Source: Riptortus pedestris | Lineage: Eukaryota; Arthropoda; Insecta; Hemiptera; Alydidae | Direction: 5' to 3' | Length of the DNA: 64,000 nt | NCBI GenBank assembly: GCA_019009955.1 | Contig: CM032232.1 | Location: 136,482,001-136,546,000, forward strand | Shown: in pieces, positions 46,479 through 58,083 of the stretch | How positions within the stretch are numbered: the first letter of the stretch is position 1 | Layout: each line of letters begins with the position of its first letter | The notes under the pieces: model-generated | The model's database searches: none | What the model was told of the DNA's origin: nothing | The model's input: only the letters and a program-made list of their open reading frames with translations | Translations under genes and position numbers: made by a program

Positions 46479-47288
46479 CTGTTATCGCTCTAGCGGTCGC
46501 AATTTTTGTTTTGATCGTTACGAAACTCGATATTTAACTGTTTTATGTAAAAAGACAGATCAAGTTCGTTAATTGGCTGAAATCGAACCAGAGGGAGGGG
46601 GGGGGTTTAGAGGGTGGATTTTCGAAAATTCGAAATATCTCCTTATTATGCATTGGATCGAAATATTGTATATAAACCAATCTTATTGCAAATTAAATTT
46701 ACTATAAATATTGTTATATACGTTTATTCTCTATCTTGAATATTGACCGAGATAATTGCATTTTTCAGTTTTCAGCAAACCGCCACTTCTACTCATGTTA
46801 CGTAAACAATACTCTGGTACATAATAAATCCCATTATTGGAAGTTTAAATTACCAAAAATTGTATTCAAGAGACCTTTATTATACGAGATACATGGCAAA
46901 TATGTCCTGGTGACTCCCCCCTCCCCCATCTTAATGTTTTGGACTACTAAAATTTTATTGATTGAGATAACAATTATTCTGACTCATTATTAATTACAGT
47001 ACTAGTACTAGATTTAGTAAATCGTTCTCAATAAAATTAATGTGTTTATATTCTGATATATTTCAGTAATTGTTTTTTCTTTCCGGTGTGAGGCGGGCCG
47101 ACCCGTTTGTTTACATTTCTAACCTAACGTTTCCTGTCGGCAGGTTATTGCAATTGGATGAAACATTTCTTATTTCCGTTTGTATTTATTCACGGTGGTG
47201 TTGTGTTAGCAGTATGTATGTTTATTATTAAACTTCACGAGGGAAATCTGCTTAATTTACGCAGCCCCTGAGTGACGGAATTTTTTTA
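46298..47288 (+). mobile_element. Helentron/HINE-like element 7 (long form)
   Basis: 5' agcagatttcccctaaggga, (TA)n core at 46429-46474, the extra segment ctttccggtgtgaggcg, and 3' gggaaatctgcttaatttac with hairpin acgcagcccctgagt. It ends about 35 bp from the donor of Gr exon 1b. Confidence 0.8.
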
Positions 47289-47322
47289 AATATATAAAGA
47301 GTAAACAATTGAAGTGGCTAAC

Positions 47323-48243
47323 CTTAGTTTTGCATTCGTCACAGGATCCCACGATTTGCCAGCAGAAGCACAAGTATAGCAAGATCCATATGTTCTTTAT
47401 AACAAATAGTATGATTTTTTCAGCTTTCAAATCAAAACTCAAGATGTACACTTCGTAAGCTTGCGTCACCAGTGTGATATAACACATTGAGATTGTCAAC
47501 AATATTCCCAACCTCTCTGCTTTCGCCACCGCTTCGACGCTGTTGGATAGCTTATGATGCGTCATGATTATTGCTTCCAATTTGGCCGATTTGATGGAGT
47601 ACGGAGCTTTTGATAAGAGCGGCATTGATAACGATGCAAGTTCGTTGGTGGAGTGGACGAAGAGCGACGAGAAAACGCCGATGACGCCCGAATATTTGAG
47701 ATTTGACATGGCCGTGAGCATGCAGAATGTAGACTCTGCTATCTCTTGAAGCACGTGGTATGTGTAGGTGATGTCTCGCATTTCTGAGTCGTAGAATAGT
47801 GTTACCAAGAAAAGAACTGCTATCATGGCGCACTCACACCAAAAGAAAAACACTGAACTCACTGTTATAGGCTTATCGCTCTTCAGCAAAACCAAGTTTT
47901 CTACTTCAAATATGGTTCTGACAGACTCATTGAACTTGTCTATTGTGTAAATCCGTTCGAAAATAGTTATCGCCGGAATACTGAGCACTAGGGCTACTGT
48001 CAGGTTGTCCACCATGCTTGATATGTATGACACCTTGATTTTCTCCATTTCAGTGCAGAAGAACACGGCGTAGGCAATGTAAGCCATGCATATGACGAAG
48101 GACATGCAGCATCCCCACGGGCACAGGACGTATCTCATCCGGACGTCGCTGTCGTATTTGAACGGGAACAGGCCGACAAGCTTTGCCGGAAAAGTGATTT
48201 TCCACAGGGCTTCAGAGCAGTCGGAAAAACTTTTGGAAACCAT
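47323..48243 (-). CDS. Gustatory receptor exon 1 (isoform b)
   Basis: This 307-codon exon starts at the ATG at 48243 (MVSKSFSDCSEALWK). It contains the N-terminal motif AKLVGLFPFKYD, shared with the sister exons, and about six hydrophobic segments. It ends SCDECKTK at the donor AAG|GTTAGC. No stop codon interrupts it. A Helentron-like element (46298-47288) begins about 35 bp past the donor, and two more lie further downstream, so any private 3' exons would have to lie among these insertions; none was recognised. I infer use of the shared exons at 36345-31135. It is divergent from exons a and c-f at most positions. Confidence 0.88.
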
Positions 48244-48599
48244 CTTCGATCGAGTCGAACTGGGCCTTTAACTGCTGCCGAAATTAATGGCGATTCGAGT
48301 GAAATTAACAAATGGAAATTATATACTCTTCAAATGATAAACATCGGAGTATAATTGCCGAGAATCACGAGGCTACGAGGCCCACGAATGAGATAGATAT
48401 GATCTGATGAATTGTTACGCTCGTATTGAAACCTCTTTGGAATCGATTTATTAATGACCGACTTGTACATGTTAATGATGGTAGTTCATCTTTAACGTTT
48501 GGGACACTTTTATTTCCGTCATTCAACCTGTACATTTACCCCTATTTTTCTATGCTTCACTTGTCATCCTTTAATAGCTCTATTGCTCCCTAATGTAGC

Positions 48600-49500
48600 A
48601 CTCATCCGCTATCTTCAACTTATTAACAATATTTTCCATATTAGAGAATATCCTGAAGTATGGAAAGAGTCTATAATTATACCAATATTGAAGTCCAACC
48701 AAGACAAGTCTCTCCCATCCAGCTACAGGCCGATTGCCTTAACCAGCTGCCTTTCAAAGTTATTCGAAATGAATGATTAACAAACGTCTAGTATGGTTTC
48801 TTGAATCAAACGAACTCCTTTTCTAATTATCAATGTGGTTTTAGGCCTAATTACTCCACCATAGATCATATAGTAAAATTAGAAAGTGACATACTAAATG
48901 CATTTATAAAAAAGGAACTCGTACTAGCCGTTTCATTTGATATTGAAAAAGCTTATGACACAGTATGGGAGGAGATCAATCCTGTCTCAGCTAGCTGAAT
49001 GGAATATTCAGGGAAGAATACTTATGTTCATAAAGTCCTCCTTAGCAATAGAACATTCAGAGTTAAACAAGGGGCATCTCTCTCAGACCCGTTCATACAG
49101 ACCAATGACGTGCCACAGGGTAGTGTTTTAAGTACCACACTTTTTAATGTTGCAATCAATAATGTCACAGAATATATACCACCTGATGTGCATTACTGTC
49201 TGTATGTTGATGATCTGATCGTCTACTCAATCTCAGCTTACTTTGATGTGGTAACAGAACGTATAAAATACACCATAAATAATTTAGAAAAGTGGAGTGA
49301 GGAAAGCGGTCCTATGGTTTTCCACCACAAAAACAAAAATTGCCCTCTTCACTAAAAAACGATTGAAACCACCACCTTTATATCTGTACCAAAATAAAAT
49401 ACCTTCAACAGACACAATAAAATTCTTAGGAGTAATCTTCGATAGAAAGATGACCTGGGTGCCTCATATTAAAATGCTATCCCAAAAATGCAATGTAACA
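48600..49500 (+). pseudogene. Non-LTR retrotransposon reverse transcriptase remnant
   Basis: Reads YPEVWKESIIIPILKSNQDK, SYRPIALTSCLSKLFE, then after shifts YQCGFRPNYSTIDHIVKLES, AVSFDIEKAYDTVW, NDVPQGSVLSTTLFNVAINN, CLYVDDLIVYS (YVDD) and TIKFLGVIFDRKMTW. I/Jockey-group RT order on the + strand, opposite to the Gr exons. At least three frameshifts. Confidence 0.88.
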
Positions 49501-49509
49501 GACAAATAT

Positions 49510-49616
49510 ATATAGTTTTTAAACGGACCCCATTTTCGTCTCATCTCCTGGTAGGATTCGGTACGTTTCACAAAATTTTCAAATTTTTTTCCCTTGCGGG
49601 AAATCTGCTAAAAGTC
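49510..49616 (-). repeat. Helentron/HINE-like 5' fragment
   Basis: On the minus strand it starts agcagatttcccgcaaggga and carries gagacgaaaatggggtccg to a TA stub, where it joins the non-LTR remnant. Internal family sequence in + orientation follows at 49660-49860. Confidence 0.6.
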
Positions 49617-49994
49617 CGTCTTGTTTCAGGTTACATTATTTCTACCTAAAACTGTGACTTATAGGTCAAGTACGTTAATGGCTGGAATGGGAAGTCGATA
49701 TCTCCGTTATTATGTGTCGGGTCGATAGCTATTATATAATAAATCTTGTTAATAACGTAATTTTCTACAATTATTGTTATACACATTTTGCTCTAACACG
49801 AACATTATGAGGGTTATTTGTATTTTATCGTTTTTAGCCTCCAGCAAACACACGATGTTTACAACATGCTATTCTGCCATTGAATATCTCATGCACGTTA
49901 AATGTCAAGTCTTGTTTATTTAGATGATAAATAGAGAATGTAAAGTGTTGATGACGTCATCTTTTAACCATCATTCCTGTGGTTCTTCATAAAA

Positions 49995-50062
49995 ATTATT
50001 TATTAACGTGCACATTATTCTCTTAGGGGTAATCGGGACGGGTTATCTAGAGATCACCACAA
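49995..50062 (-). repeat. tRNA-derived SINE, 3' fragment
   Basis: tattaacgtgcacattattc and aatcgggacgggttatctag match the family tail. Confidence 0.45.
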
Positions 50063-50201
50063 AATTTAGTTCAGTTAACTAAAGTATTAATGTAATTTCA
50101 TTGAAAATATACGTTTTACTATGTAATGATAGAAATCTCTTTTCTCAGATACTTAGAGAATACAATAAATAGTAGTTGATATGGAGAGATTCTCTCATTA
50201 A

Positions 50202-50918
50202 TGTTGTTACGTTTATTACAAAAGTATTAATCGTTGGTTATTAGAGTTCTTTTGGATTGCAAAATAAAATATACAAGCTTTAGAGTTTTTATCACTGCAC
50301 AGTTTATTTAACAATGCACTACGCACTTGGTAATTATTCTTAGCTACTGCTCACAGTATGCACTGATAGCTTCGCTTCTTTTTTGCTCAGTACAATAACT
50401 CACGATCACACGAATCATCGAAGATCACAAAACATGGCACTGGACTGTTTCTTCCCATAAACACGGAACTACAATTCTTCACAAAAAAACACTGTACCGC
50501 ACTGGAAGTAAAAATGCACTGTTCACTAAAGCTGCACTGATCGCACTGTTCACTAAAAGTGCAACCGAACCCATTGCTCACTAAAGCTGCACTGAGCGCA
50601 CTGTTATTCACTAGAAGAGAACTTAGGAGGCCAAACTAACTGTCGGGCGAGTTGGGATGCTTTTATAGACGAGCGGCGAGATTAAAGGCTCAGACGGGAC
50701 TAGATCTAGATTGACGTCGGCGAAAACATTTCTGGCGCCAACGGTCCTGCCATCGGTCGGTTCCTTCCGTCTGCTTCGGACGTCTTAAATACGTGATTAA
50801 ACTGTGTAATGTTTCATGTAGGCAGTTTTCGCAATAATATATCTGTAACCCCAGTGAATAAGTGGTTAAGTCCACCAGTGAGTAAGGGGGACTTAACCAC
50901 TTATTCACTGGTACAACA
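50202..50918 (-). repeat. Candidate solo LTR, 717 bp
   Basis: Minus strand from TGTTGTAC (50918) to GTAACAACA (50202), TG...CA ends. It has TATAAAAG at about 50660, an Initiator-like CAGTTAG 25-30 bp later, and AATAAA near 50310. Tandem copies of gcactgttcactaaa occupy 50505-50620. No PBS or coding follows, and no clear target duplication was seen. Confidence 0.5.
50851..50911. repeat. Perfect 23-bp inverted repeat with 15-nt loop
   Basis: Arms 50851-50873 and 50889-50911 are exact reverse complements (arm begins ccagtgaataagtggttaag). The loop contains a third near-copy (ccagtgagtaag). It lies at the 5' end of the candidate LTR. Confidence 0.85.
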
Positions 50919-51039
50919 GATATTTAAGTGTTTGTTGGGCAAATCTCAGCTGTTTGATCTCATCTCACCATATATTCTCTATTTCTAAGATAAAATTTGA
51001 TGAGTAGAAAGTGAGGGTTTACTGACATCCGAACACAAG

Positions 51040-51430
51040 AAAGTCCGAATGACTCCCTTAATATTTGAGTTATGGGGAAATCTATTGAAACTAAAATGGT
51101 AGAGCAATCAATAGTTTAACAAGATTGAATCTATAACATTTTTCTGACTCGTAATAACGGAGATATTTTGAATTTCCCCCGTCTGAACCCCCTATATCGG
51201 CTCCGATATCAACCGTTAACAAGTAAATTCTGCCACCCAGGGGATGCGTAAGCAAAACAGAAATTCCCAAGCGCCTGATGACACTAGGATCTCATCACTA
51301 TAAATTCGGGAATTTCCGATAATTTTATACCCCCCCCCTCACGTATTCCTAGTCCGATTTCAGCCATTAAGGAATATGAAAATTAGAGTGGAATTGAATA
51401 TGTTACTAATCAAATAAACATTTTTGTGTC
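51040..51430 (-). repeat. Helentron/HINE-like internal fragments
   Basis: Minus-strand internal motifs (gttaacggttgatatcgg, aatatctccgttattacg) in two partly overlapping pieces. No ends are visible. Confidence 0.45.
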
Positions 51431-51579
51431 AAGACAGGAAAAATCCTTATTGATGCCATTACGCTATGTAATTGCATGTATCACACGTAGTTTTAGTTCA
51501 ATGAAAACAATGTTTGGTATTTGAGCTTCCAATAAAGTGGTTTTTGATATAACAGTGAAATTATTAATATGGCAAGAGT

Positions 51580-52019
51580 AGCAGTAGGGGTTTTACTTCA
51601 GGCCCGAAAAATAAAAATTAATCAAATATCTAGGTTAATAATCACTATAGTGAAACACCATTTATAACAGCATTTATAGAAAATGAAATTTGTAATAAGA
51701 TTAGTTCTATATAATTTTTCGATCCTCATATTATAATAGAGATATTTCAAAATCCCTTTCCTATAACACCCCTCACTTCCACTGGTCCGATTTCAGCCCA
51801 TTATCGAACTTTAATCTTTTTTTTTATTGACGTATATATTGAGTGTGGTAATGATTAAACAAAAAATGCGACCGTTAGATCCATAACTGACAAATATATA
51901 TTGAACGGACCTCGTTTTCGTCATCTGGGTTGGATCGATGGATATTTGAGGAAACCTTTCGAAAATCGCGTCATGAGAACGACCTCAACAGCTGATTTCA
52001 CTTAACGGATATCTGCTAA
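51580..52019 (-). repeat. Helentron/HINE-like element 8, 5' portion
   Basis: The 5' end on the minus strand is near 52019 (agcagatatccgttaagtga). It contains gatgacgaaaacgaggtccg and the gaccgttag block. The 3' end is not found. Confidence 0.55.
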
Positions 52020-52129
52020 TAGAAAACCCTAAATTCTTAATTGTCGACGTCATCATACGAAATATTTTCATGTTTCTCACATAGTGAAGGTCCGTTGGAA
52101 GTAATATTTGGTATTTAAACTTGGAATAT

Positions 52130-52771
52130 GATGTTTCATGATATATTGGATTATTGATAACGGGCGATAGCTAAAAGGGAGGGGGTTTACTGAAGGCTGA
52201 AGACTAAAGGATAAATATATTGGATAATATTCGAGAAAGATAAAAAATGTATTTAAGTTATTTCTTTAAGCCCTCTTTTGTGTTACTAACGCTAGTTGTG
52301 ACGGATTATGTACAAGTTACCTCCCTTTTCTAGCTAGGGTGTGACTAAAGATTTTATTTAAGAAGTCCTTCACTAAATAAATTTCTATTGTCCTGGCGGG
52401 AATCGAACTCGCTACTCTAGGTTCACCATATGAGATTAATGTCAATGCCTTAACTCACATAGTTATCCTGAGACCAATGTAACCATGGTTAATGAAAATT
52501 AAAATTTCAACCCGATTGTTATAACATTTTTCGAGAATATTTTGAATTTGCGATATTTCCCTCCCTAGATCGGTAAGAATTCGGCCGTTGATGAACTTGG
52601 TCTTTAGTTTTACATGAAACGCTTAAATATCGAGTTTAGTAGCGATCAAACTAAAATTGCGACCACATGAGCGGCAACAGTACATATACGGTCAATGTAC
52701 ATTTGAGGAAATGTTTCAAAAATCCCGCCGTGTATACAACCTTAATAGGTTTTAAGGGAAATCTGTTAAAA
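52130..52771 (-). repeat. Helentron/HINE-like element 9, SINE-interrupted
   Basis: 5' end on the minus strand near 52771 (aacagatttcccttaaaacc), internal gcgaccacat and cgatatttaagcg. It is interrupted by a SINE at 52270-52478. The 3' limit is uncertain. Confidence 0.5.
52270..52478 (-). repeat. tRNA-derived SINE, full-length
   Basis: Minus strand: A-box-like gagttaaggcattgac, B box gcgagttcgattcccgc, body ctagctagaaaagggagg. The start is near 52478. Confidence 0.75.
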
Positions 52772-52900
52772 TTAAGATTTCAAAACATAGGTTATACATA
52801 ACATGCAATTAGTGTAAATAAGTTCCAGCGTCTTGTCTCGAGCGTTATCAGTCACGTTTATCGCTCTTGTCCAAAATATTTGAAATATAATATGTCTAAC

Positions 52901-53824
52901 CTTGATAGCACATTCCGAGCAAGACCTGACAATTTCCCAAGTGAGGCAGAAACACCCCAAGAGCCATGAGAGCTTCATAACTGCTGTGTAGAGTTTCGCG
53001 TCTTTCCAAGCCATAAATATTTCCATGAGTTCGAAAACCTCTATCAGGCTGACAAGAAACGATATGAAGAGTATCAGCAAGATGGTGCGGTTGAGAGTAT
53101 CGTTGAACAGCATGGAGTGCTCACATAGCTTGTTGAACGCTTGAATAAGGATTTCGAGTTTCTTCGCGTTGGAGGGATTTGAAGTTGACGGAATGGTGAA
53201 GACCTTCGAAAAAACTGCTATTTCCTTGACACATTTTTGAAAGAGGTGACGCGCCACGTCGAGGAAGCCGGAGAACCTATGGACAAGGAATGACATCATG
53301 AGGTAAGCTGAGAAAAAGAAAACTGTTGGTATGGTCGCCAGTTGGAAGTTGAGTCCTTCCGACACCAAGATTTCGCCGAAACCGAAAATCAAAATGAAGC
53401 AAGAAATGAGACACTTGAGATAAAAATACTTCAAGCTGCAGACGTAAGAAGTTTTCCCGCACACTATTGAGATTAACATTTCGACGTCTCTGAGCGCCTT
53501 GACGCAGTCGTTAAAGTCATCTATCGCACTCATAGTGTCGTACAGGGAGCATATGGGCACGAAGCACATCACCAGAGCTGCGGTATAGTTGGCCCAGATG
53601 GACAGATATGTCTGTTGCGGGACGGATATGGTGTAGATGAAGAAATGAATGACCGCTGCGGGGTACACGAGACACACAACGACCGACGGCACGAACAGAC
53701 ATTTCCCGAAGACGAATTTTCCGTCGTATTCCCGGTACGGGAAGAGTCCGAAGAACTTGGACGGGAGGACGACAAACATGATGGCCTCCATCACGGGCAC
53801 CTTCCTGAAAGCCATCATTTTCAT
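52901..53824 (-). CDS. Gustatory receptor exon 1 (isoform c)
   Basis: This 308-codon exon starts at the ATG at 53824 (MKMMAFRKV; two further in-frame Mets follow closely, so the exact start is uncertain). It includes VVLPSKFFGLFPYREYDGK, a block conserved with isoform d, then alternating hydrophobic segments. It ends CSECAIK at AAG|GTTAGA. It is clearly the paralog of exon d directly upstream, sharing long runs such as VPQQTYLSIWANY and DFNDCVKALRDVE, so the pair arose by tandem duplication. The next 130 bp after the donor stay open by chance, then a Helentron-like insertion begins. Confidence 0.9.
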
Positions 53825-53849
53825 GTCCGACTTCCAGAAGCCAATGTTA

Positions 53850-54730
53850 TTTCACTTCAAGTTAGAAAAACTGATCTGTTTATACATATTGAAACTAATC
53901 TAGAAATTACCTCTAAAAATGGTTGTCCATGAATGTCTTATCAATATGAACAATGGTATTAGAAGAAAAGAAATTGACAATTTTCACTAATGTCTATCGA
54001 ATCAATATACAATATATGATAAGTTCAAGGAGGCAGACATTACTTTTCCTCTAAAGTAACCTATTTTCTTCTGCTGTCACTCTGAGGTTAGAATTATATG
54101 CAAACAACATAATGACAGATAATACAACAACGAAATAGAGAAATAAACAAAGTTTTTACACTTTCTTTTTTATTTTAGAATAAAGTTGTAATTTTCTAAT
54201 TATAGAAAAATATGTGCCAAGTCTACGGTCTTCATGACCCTACCTGGAATTTATACATAATTTTCAATTCACAAGAGTTCGTGCATTTATTATCTGTGTT
54301 AATAGATCTCAAGTGACCCAGAAATAGTCTTTCAGAACAGCTGGGCCCATTAGAAGAATAAAAAGCTTTTTAAATATCAGTAGTGGTCCTTAGTGGGTTT
54401 AGATAAGACTTAGTCCAACCGCTCTTTTATTGGTAAACTACTGATATTCTTGTATCCATATGATACTCCTGGTTAGCAGAAAGGTCTGATTTCCAAAGAA
54501 ACGAACTGGGGAACGAAGAGGATCACAAGAACATTTTCCCGTTGCATAATAAATGAGGTCATCTAACAATAAACGCATTGAGAAGAGATAAGAGAATTCT
54601 TCTTGATGTCAGGATTGTTGAAGAGCCATTTAATATTTTCCCGCTCCTGCTCAACTAACTCCTTGATAGTGGGAATTAAACCAAAGATGTTTAATATTTC
54701 AAAATAATAAAAAAGTGTAATATGTCTGAC
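53850..54730. other. Spacer between Gr exons 1c and 1d
   Basis: Apart from the conserved block at 53915-53948 I see no gene. I looked specifically for TM7-type exons on the minus strand and found none. The open frame just past the 1d donor (54563-54730) is intron read-through. Confidence 0.45.
53915..53948 (-). promoter_or_regulatory. Conserved 5' block upstream of isoform c (also 55761-55790 upstream of d)
   Basis: The + strand reads aatggttgtccatgaatg here and agatggttatccaagaatg above isoform d, each about 75-95 bp from the start codon. The flanks are less similar than this block. It may be 5' UTR or promoter sequence retained since the c/d duplication. Confidence 0.3.
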
Positions 54731-55690
54731 CTTGATTGTGCATTCTGCGCAGGATCTGACAATCTGCCAAGTGAGGCAGAAGCAGCCTCCAAGCCAGGAA
54801 AGCTTCATTAGCGCAGTGTAGTATTTAGGCTCCCTTCTCCAAGCCATGAATATTTCAAGAAGTTCAAAAACTTCCGTAAGACTCACCAGAAACGATATGA
54901 ACACAATTAGTATTATAGTATGCCTGTTATTGTTGTTATACGAGATGGAAGAGTTGCAGAGTTTGTCGAATCCTTGAATGAGTGCTTCGAGTCTCTTTGA
55001 TCTCGACAGAATCGACGAGGTTGAAATTGCTGGGAGCTTGGAAAACGCTGTCACCTCGTTGCTGCACATTTGGAACAAATGCCTTGTTATGTCTAGGATT
55101 CCCGAAAACCTATGAACTAGAAATGACATCATTAGAAAAAGTGTGAAGAAAAACACCGTAGATATAACAGACAGTTCGAAATCGACTCCGCTCGCTACCG
55201 AATTTTCACCGAAACCAAACCCTAATAAACAGCACGATAAAAAACACTCCAAATAAAAATACTTCATTGAGCATACGTAAGTAGTCCTTTCTCCCATTAG
55301 TGATAACACGATTTCCACGTCTCTGAGAGCTTTGACACAATCGTTGAAATCGCCTATTGAGCTCATAGTGTCGTACAGGGAACAAATTGGAACGAGGCAC
55401 ATAACAAACGCGCCGATGTAATTGGCCCAGATGGACAGATAGGTTTGTTGGGGGACGGATATGCTGTTGATGGCAAAATGGAAAAGTGCTCCTAGATATA
55501 TGAGACACACAGCGATTGTTGGAACAACCAACCGTCTCACGAATTCGAGTCTCCCGTCCTTCTCGCTGTAGGGAAACAGACCAAACAACTTGGATGGTAG
55601 CACTACGAACTTGATAGCCTTTATGACTGAATCCTTCTTGACTACAAACATCGTTAGGTCTATTTTCCTGCGGAGAACTATTTTCCGCAT
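54731..55690 (-). CDS. Gustatory receptor exon 1 (isoform d)
   Basis: This 320-codon exon starts at the ATG at 55690. An alternative start 13 codons in (MFVVKKDSV) would match the N-terminus of isoform c better. It shares VVLPSKLFGLFPYSEKDG, VPQQTYLSIWANY and MMSFLVHRFSG-type segments with isoform c. It ends CAECTIK at AAG|GTCAGA and is uninterrupted. The space to the start of exon c is only about 0.9 kb, and I saw no TM7 exon there, which supports use of the shared downstream exons. Confidence 0.9.
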
Positions 55691-56320
55691 CCAAGGAACT
55701 CGTTAAACTGTTGTTAGTTATAAAATTACCAATAATATATCGCAAGAAATAGCCTTACAAAGATGGTTATCCAAGAATGACGTATGATCGATACAGAGCA
55801 TTATCAGGAAGCTTCTGCATAATTGACAGTTTACTCTGTTATCTACCCTTACAATATGTCTATTGATATTCTAAAAAAATTAAGCACTATTATAATTTAC
55901 GAGACATGTTTACAAAATTAAACTTTCTGTCTTATCAAGACTAGATATCATCGCGGATCTACTTAAATGATCGAGGACTTGGTCACGTTTAATTTAACCA
56001 TAAAACACGGTTAGTAGATAAATATTTACAATTTGCCAAATTAAGCTGCATGCAAGTAAAGTTTAATATATTCTATAATGTAAAATGCATGGCAAGCATA
56101 TGTGAATTTTATAATTTATCTTTCCTAAATTGCCTTTGTATATTGTACGGTGTGCCCCTACATCAGTAAACAGGCATATGGGAGTCACTGAACTCTTGTT
56201 TCTGAACAATGTCTGATGATTCTGGGTATTTGAATAATTTCGTATATATATATTCCTTAAACACTTACTTACCCGGCACTACAGTCCTTAAAGGACCAGG
56301 GCCTGAGCCATCCTCATTTT

Positions 56321-56447
56321 AGCAGATTTCCCTCAAGGGAAATCAGCCATTGAGGTCGTACTCACGCAATGTTTCAAAAAGGTCCTCAAATGTTCATCGA
56401 TCCGGAAATCTGCATAGTCCACGCAGCCCCTGCGTGACGGACATTTT
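56321..56447 (+). mobile_element. Miniature Helentron/HINE-like element, about 127 bp
   Basis: 5' agcagatttccctcaaggga joins almost directly to the 3' block ggaaatctgcatagtccacg, hairpin acgcagcccctgcgt and gacgg. All internal sequence, including the TA core, is lost. Confidence 0.75.
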
Positions 56448-56449
56448 GA

Positions 56450-57120
56450 ACATTTCTTCTCATGTCCTCATTCAGGTCATTTGCCACCTGCGCTAGAGCC
56501 TACCTCTATTTTTACTTCCCTTTGATGTACTTCTTTTTGGGGAATTCACTCTTTTGACATGTTCCAACCACAGTAGTCGTTTTCATAGCACAGTTGATGT
56601 CACGTTCAATCCGTTACTTATGCACCATCTGTGAATAACCTTGACTTTTTCAAATTATTTTTCGCTGGACTCTACTACATTTCTCTGTCATACATGACTA
56701 CTTGTCAAATCACATTTTATATACCACTAGTTTCGATTTCCGAGAGACTTTCTTGAATCGGAGCGCTTCCTGATGATGGACATCGCAGTTTTTTTGCTCC
56801 TAAAAAAAATATTTAGGGCTTCTTAAATACATACTCTGCAAACGGCGTTGGAATCACGTAATCTCTTTAAATTAATAATACTAAATCAGAACATTACTTG
56901 TTTTCATGAAATAATGTAAGTGACAGTAAACACAGAAAGGGAACACCTATAAAGATAAATGCATGTGCACTGATTATTGATTGAAGTGTATTAGTTGTTA
57001 CCGAATTAAGGAAAATAGGTTAGAATAATAAACAAGCGGTTGAAAGGAGAAACTCTACAATTTTTGGAAAGAAAATTGATAGATATTAAAACAAAGATAA
57101 TGGTAACTGAATTGAATTCT
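56450..57120. other. Intron after Gr exon 1e, no exon recognised
   Basis: Minus-strand codons near 56560-56610 (LLWLEHVKRV, then PKRSTSKGS) faintly resemble the C-terminal tail of a non-LTR element, but stops are frequent. No TM7 exon. Confidence 0.3.
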
Positions 57121-57123
57121 AAC

Positions 57124-57999
57124 CTTCTCGGTGCACGCATCGCAAGCGTTGACAATTTTGAAGATCATGTGAGTGCTCAAACCGATCCAGGCAACCCTTA
57201 TGACGAACGTTAAATAGTCAACGTTTTCTTTGGATAGAGTCATGTACGTTTTGTGCGTCTCCGAAACATTTATGAGGAACGTGTTCATGATGATTAGGAA
57301 TATATGATGCCTGCTTATCGTGTTGCACGCCTGAGCAGCCACGCAGAGCTTGTGTTGCATTCTCACGAGTGTGATGAGCAAGCTGGATTTGGCTGTCAGC
57401 CTCGTTGGGCTCGTAGTCTCTTCGCAACAGGTGGCGAGGAGCGTCGTGCATATTTCTAAAAGTCCGACGTATCGATTCACCAGAGCAATCGCCTGTGCGA
57501 AAGAACCGTAGTAAAATATCATTTTCAAGGAAAACCCCAAGAAACTCCTTCCTTGGTTCTTGGCGAGCATTCCCGTGAAAGCGCTGGCCGCCATAGAAGC
57601 ATCCAGAAGGAGGTTCATCCAATTCCTTGGGAACACTACCCTGCGTCCCATCATCCCAAATGCGTCTCCAACTTCATGAAAAATCTCGATCGCCTCGTTC
57701 AAATCGTCCAACGAGCCGAGAACGTCACATATCGATACAATCGGTACTATATTCATCACGACGATCTCGAAGTAGATTATCTGAGTCGCCAGATTCGGTT
57801 CTTCCGTCGTGGGCATATCGTAGAATACAATGTAAGTCATCAGACCTGTAAACACGGAAGAGACTAAAACAGTTATTGCAAGCAATGTTTTACTGATTGT
57901 GTACATTCCACGATACTCGTCAAGCGGAAAAACTCCCAACCACTTTGACAGATTCGTTGCATATTCTATGGCTTCCTTCGTCTTATTAAATGACTCCAT
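57124..57999 (-). CDS. Gustatory receptor exon 1 (isoform e)
   Basis: This 292-codon exon starts at the ATG at 57999 (MESFNKTKEAIEY). The open frame extends upstream only through a TTG, and the ATG start aligns with isoform f. It contains YATNLSKWLGVFPLDEYRG near the N-terminus, six hydrophobic stretches and MIFKIVNACDACTEK at the end, with the donor AAG|GTTAGA. It is closely related to isoforms f and g, forming a second tandem-duplicate subfamily. Confidence 0.9.
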
Positions 58000-58055
58000 T
58001 GACCAGGCAGTGCCAAATGACAATTCCCACTGTTAGAATTTTACTACAACTATAC

Positions 58056-58083
58056 TTTTAACGATGATCTGATATGATCACCA
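58056..58083 (-). promoter_or_regulatory. Putative core promoter block upstream of isoform e
   Basis: The minus strand reads GATCATATCAGATCATCG, matching the isoform-f block. Isoform b also has ATCAGATCAT about 160 bp above its start (48391-48412). The TCAG core is Initiator-like. Its position and sharing suggest a start site, but this is inferred. Confidence 0.33.

Noticed and set aside
53615..53932. Long antisense frames over the receptor exons (also at 39402-39902, 57553-57867, 55206-55745, 57218-57622)
   Set aside because: Shadow frames of intact receptor exons; no motifs of their own.
54563..54730. Extension of receptor exon 1d past the donor as coding sequence
   Set aside because: Sister exons share no similarity beyond AAG|GT[C/T]AG, so the open frame there is intronic.
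56450..56800. Possible non-LTR element tail on the minus strand
   Set aside because: Only a few codons resemble such tails, stops are frequent and no RT is adjacent.
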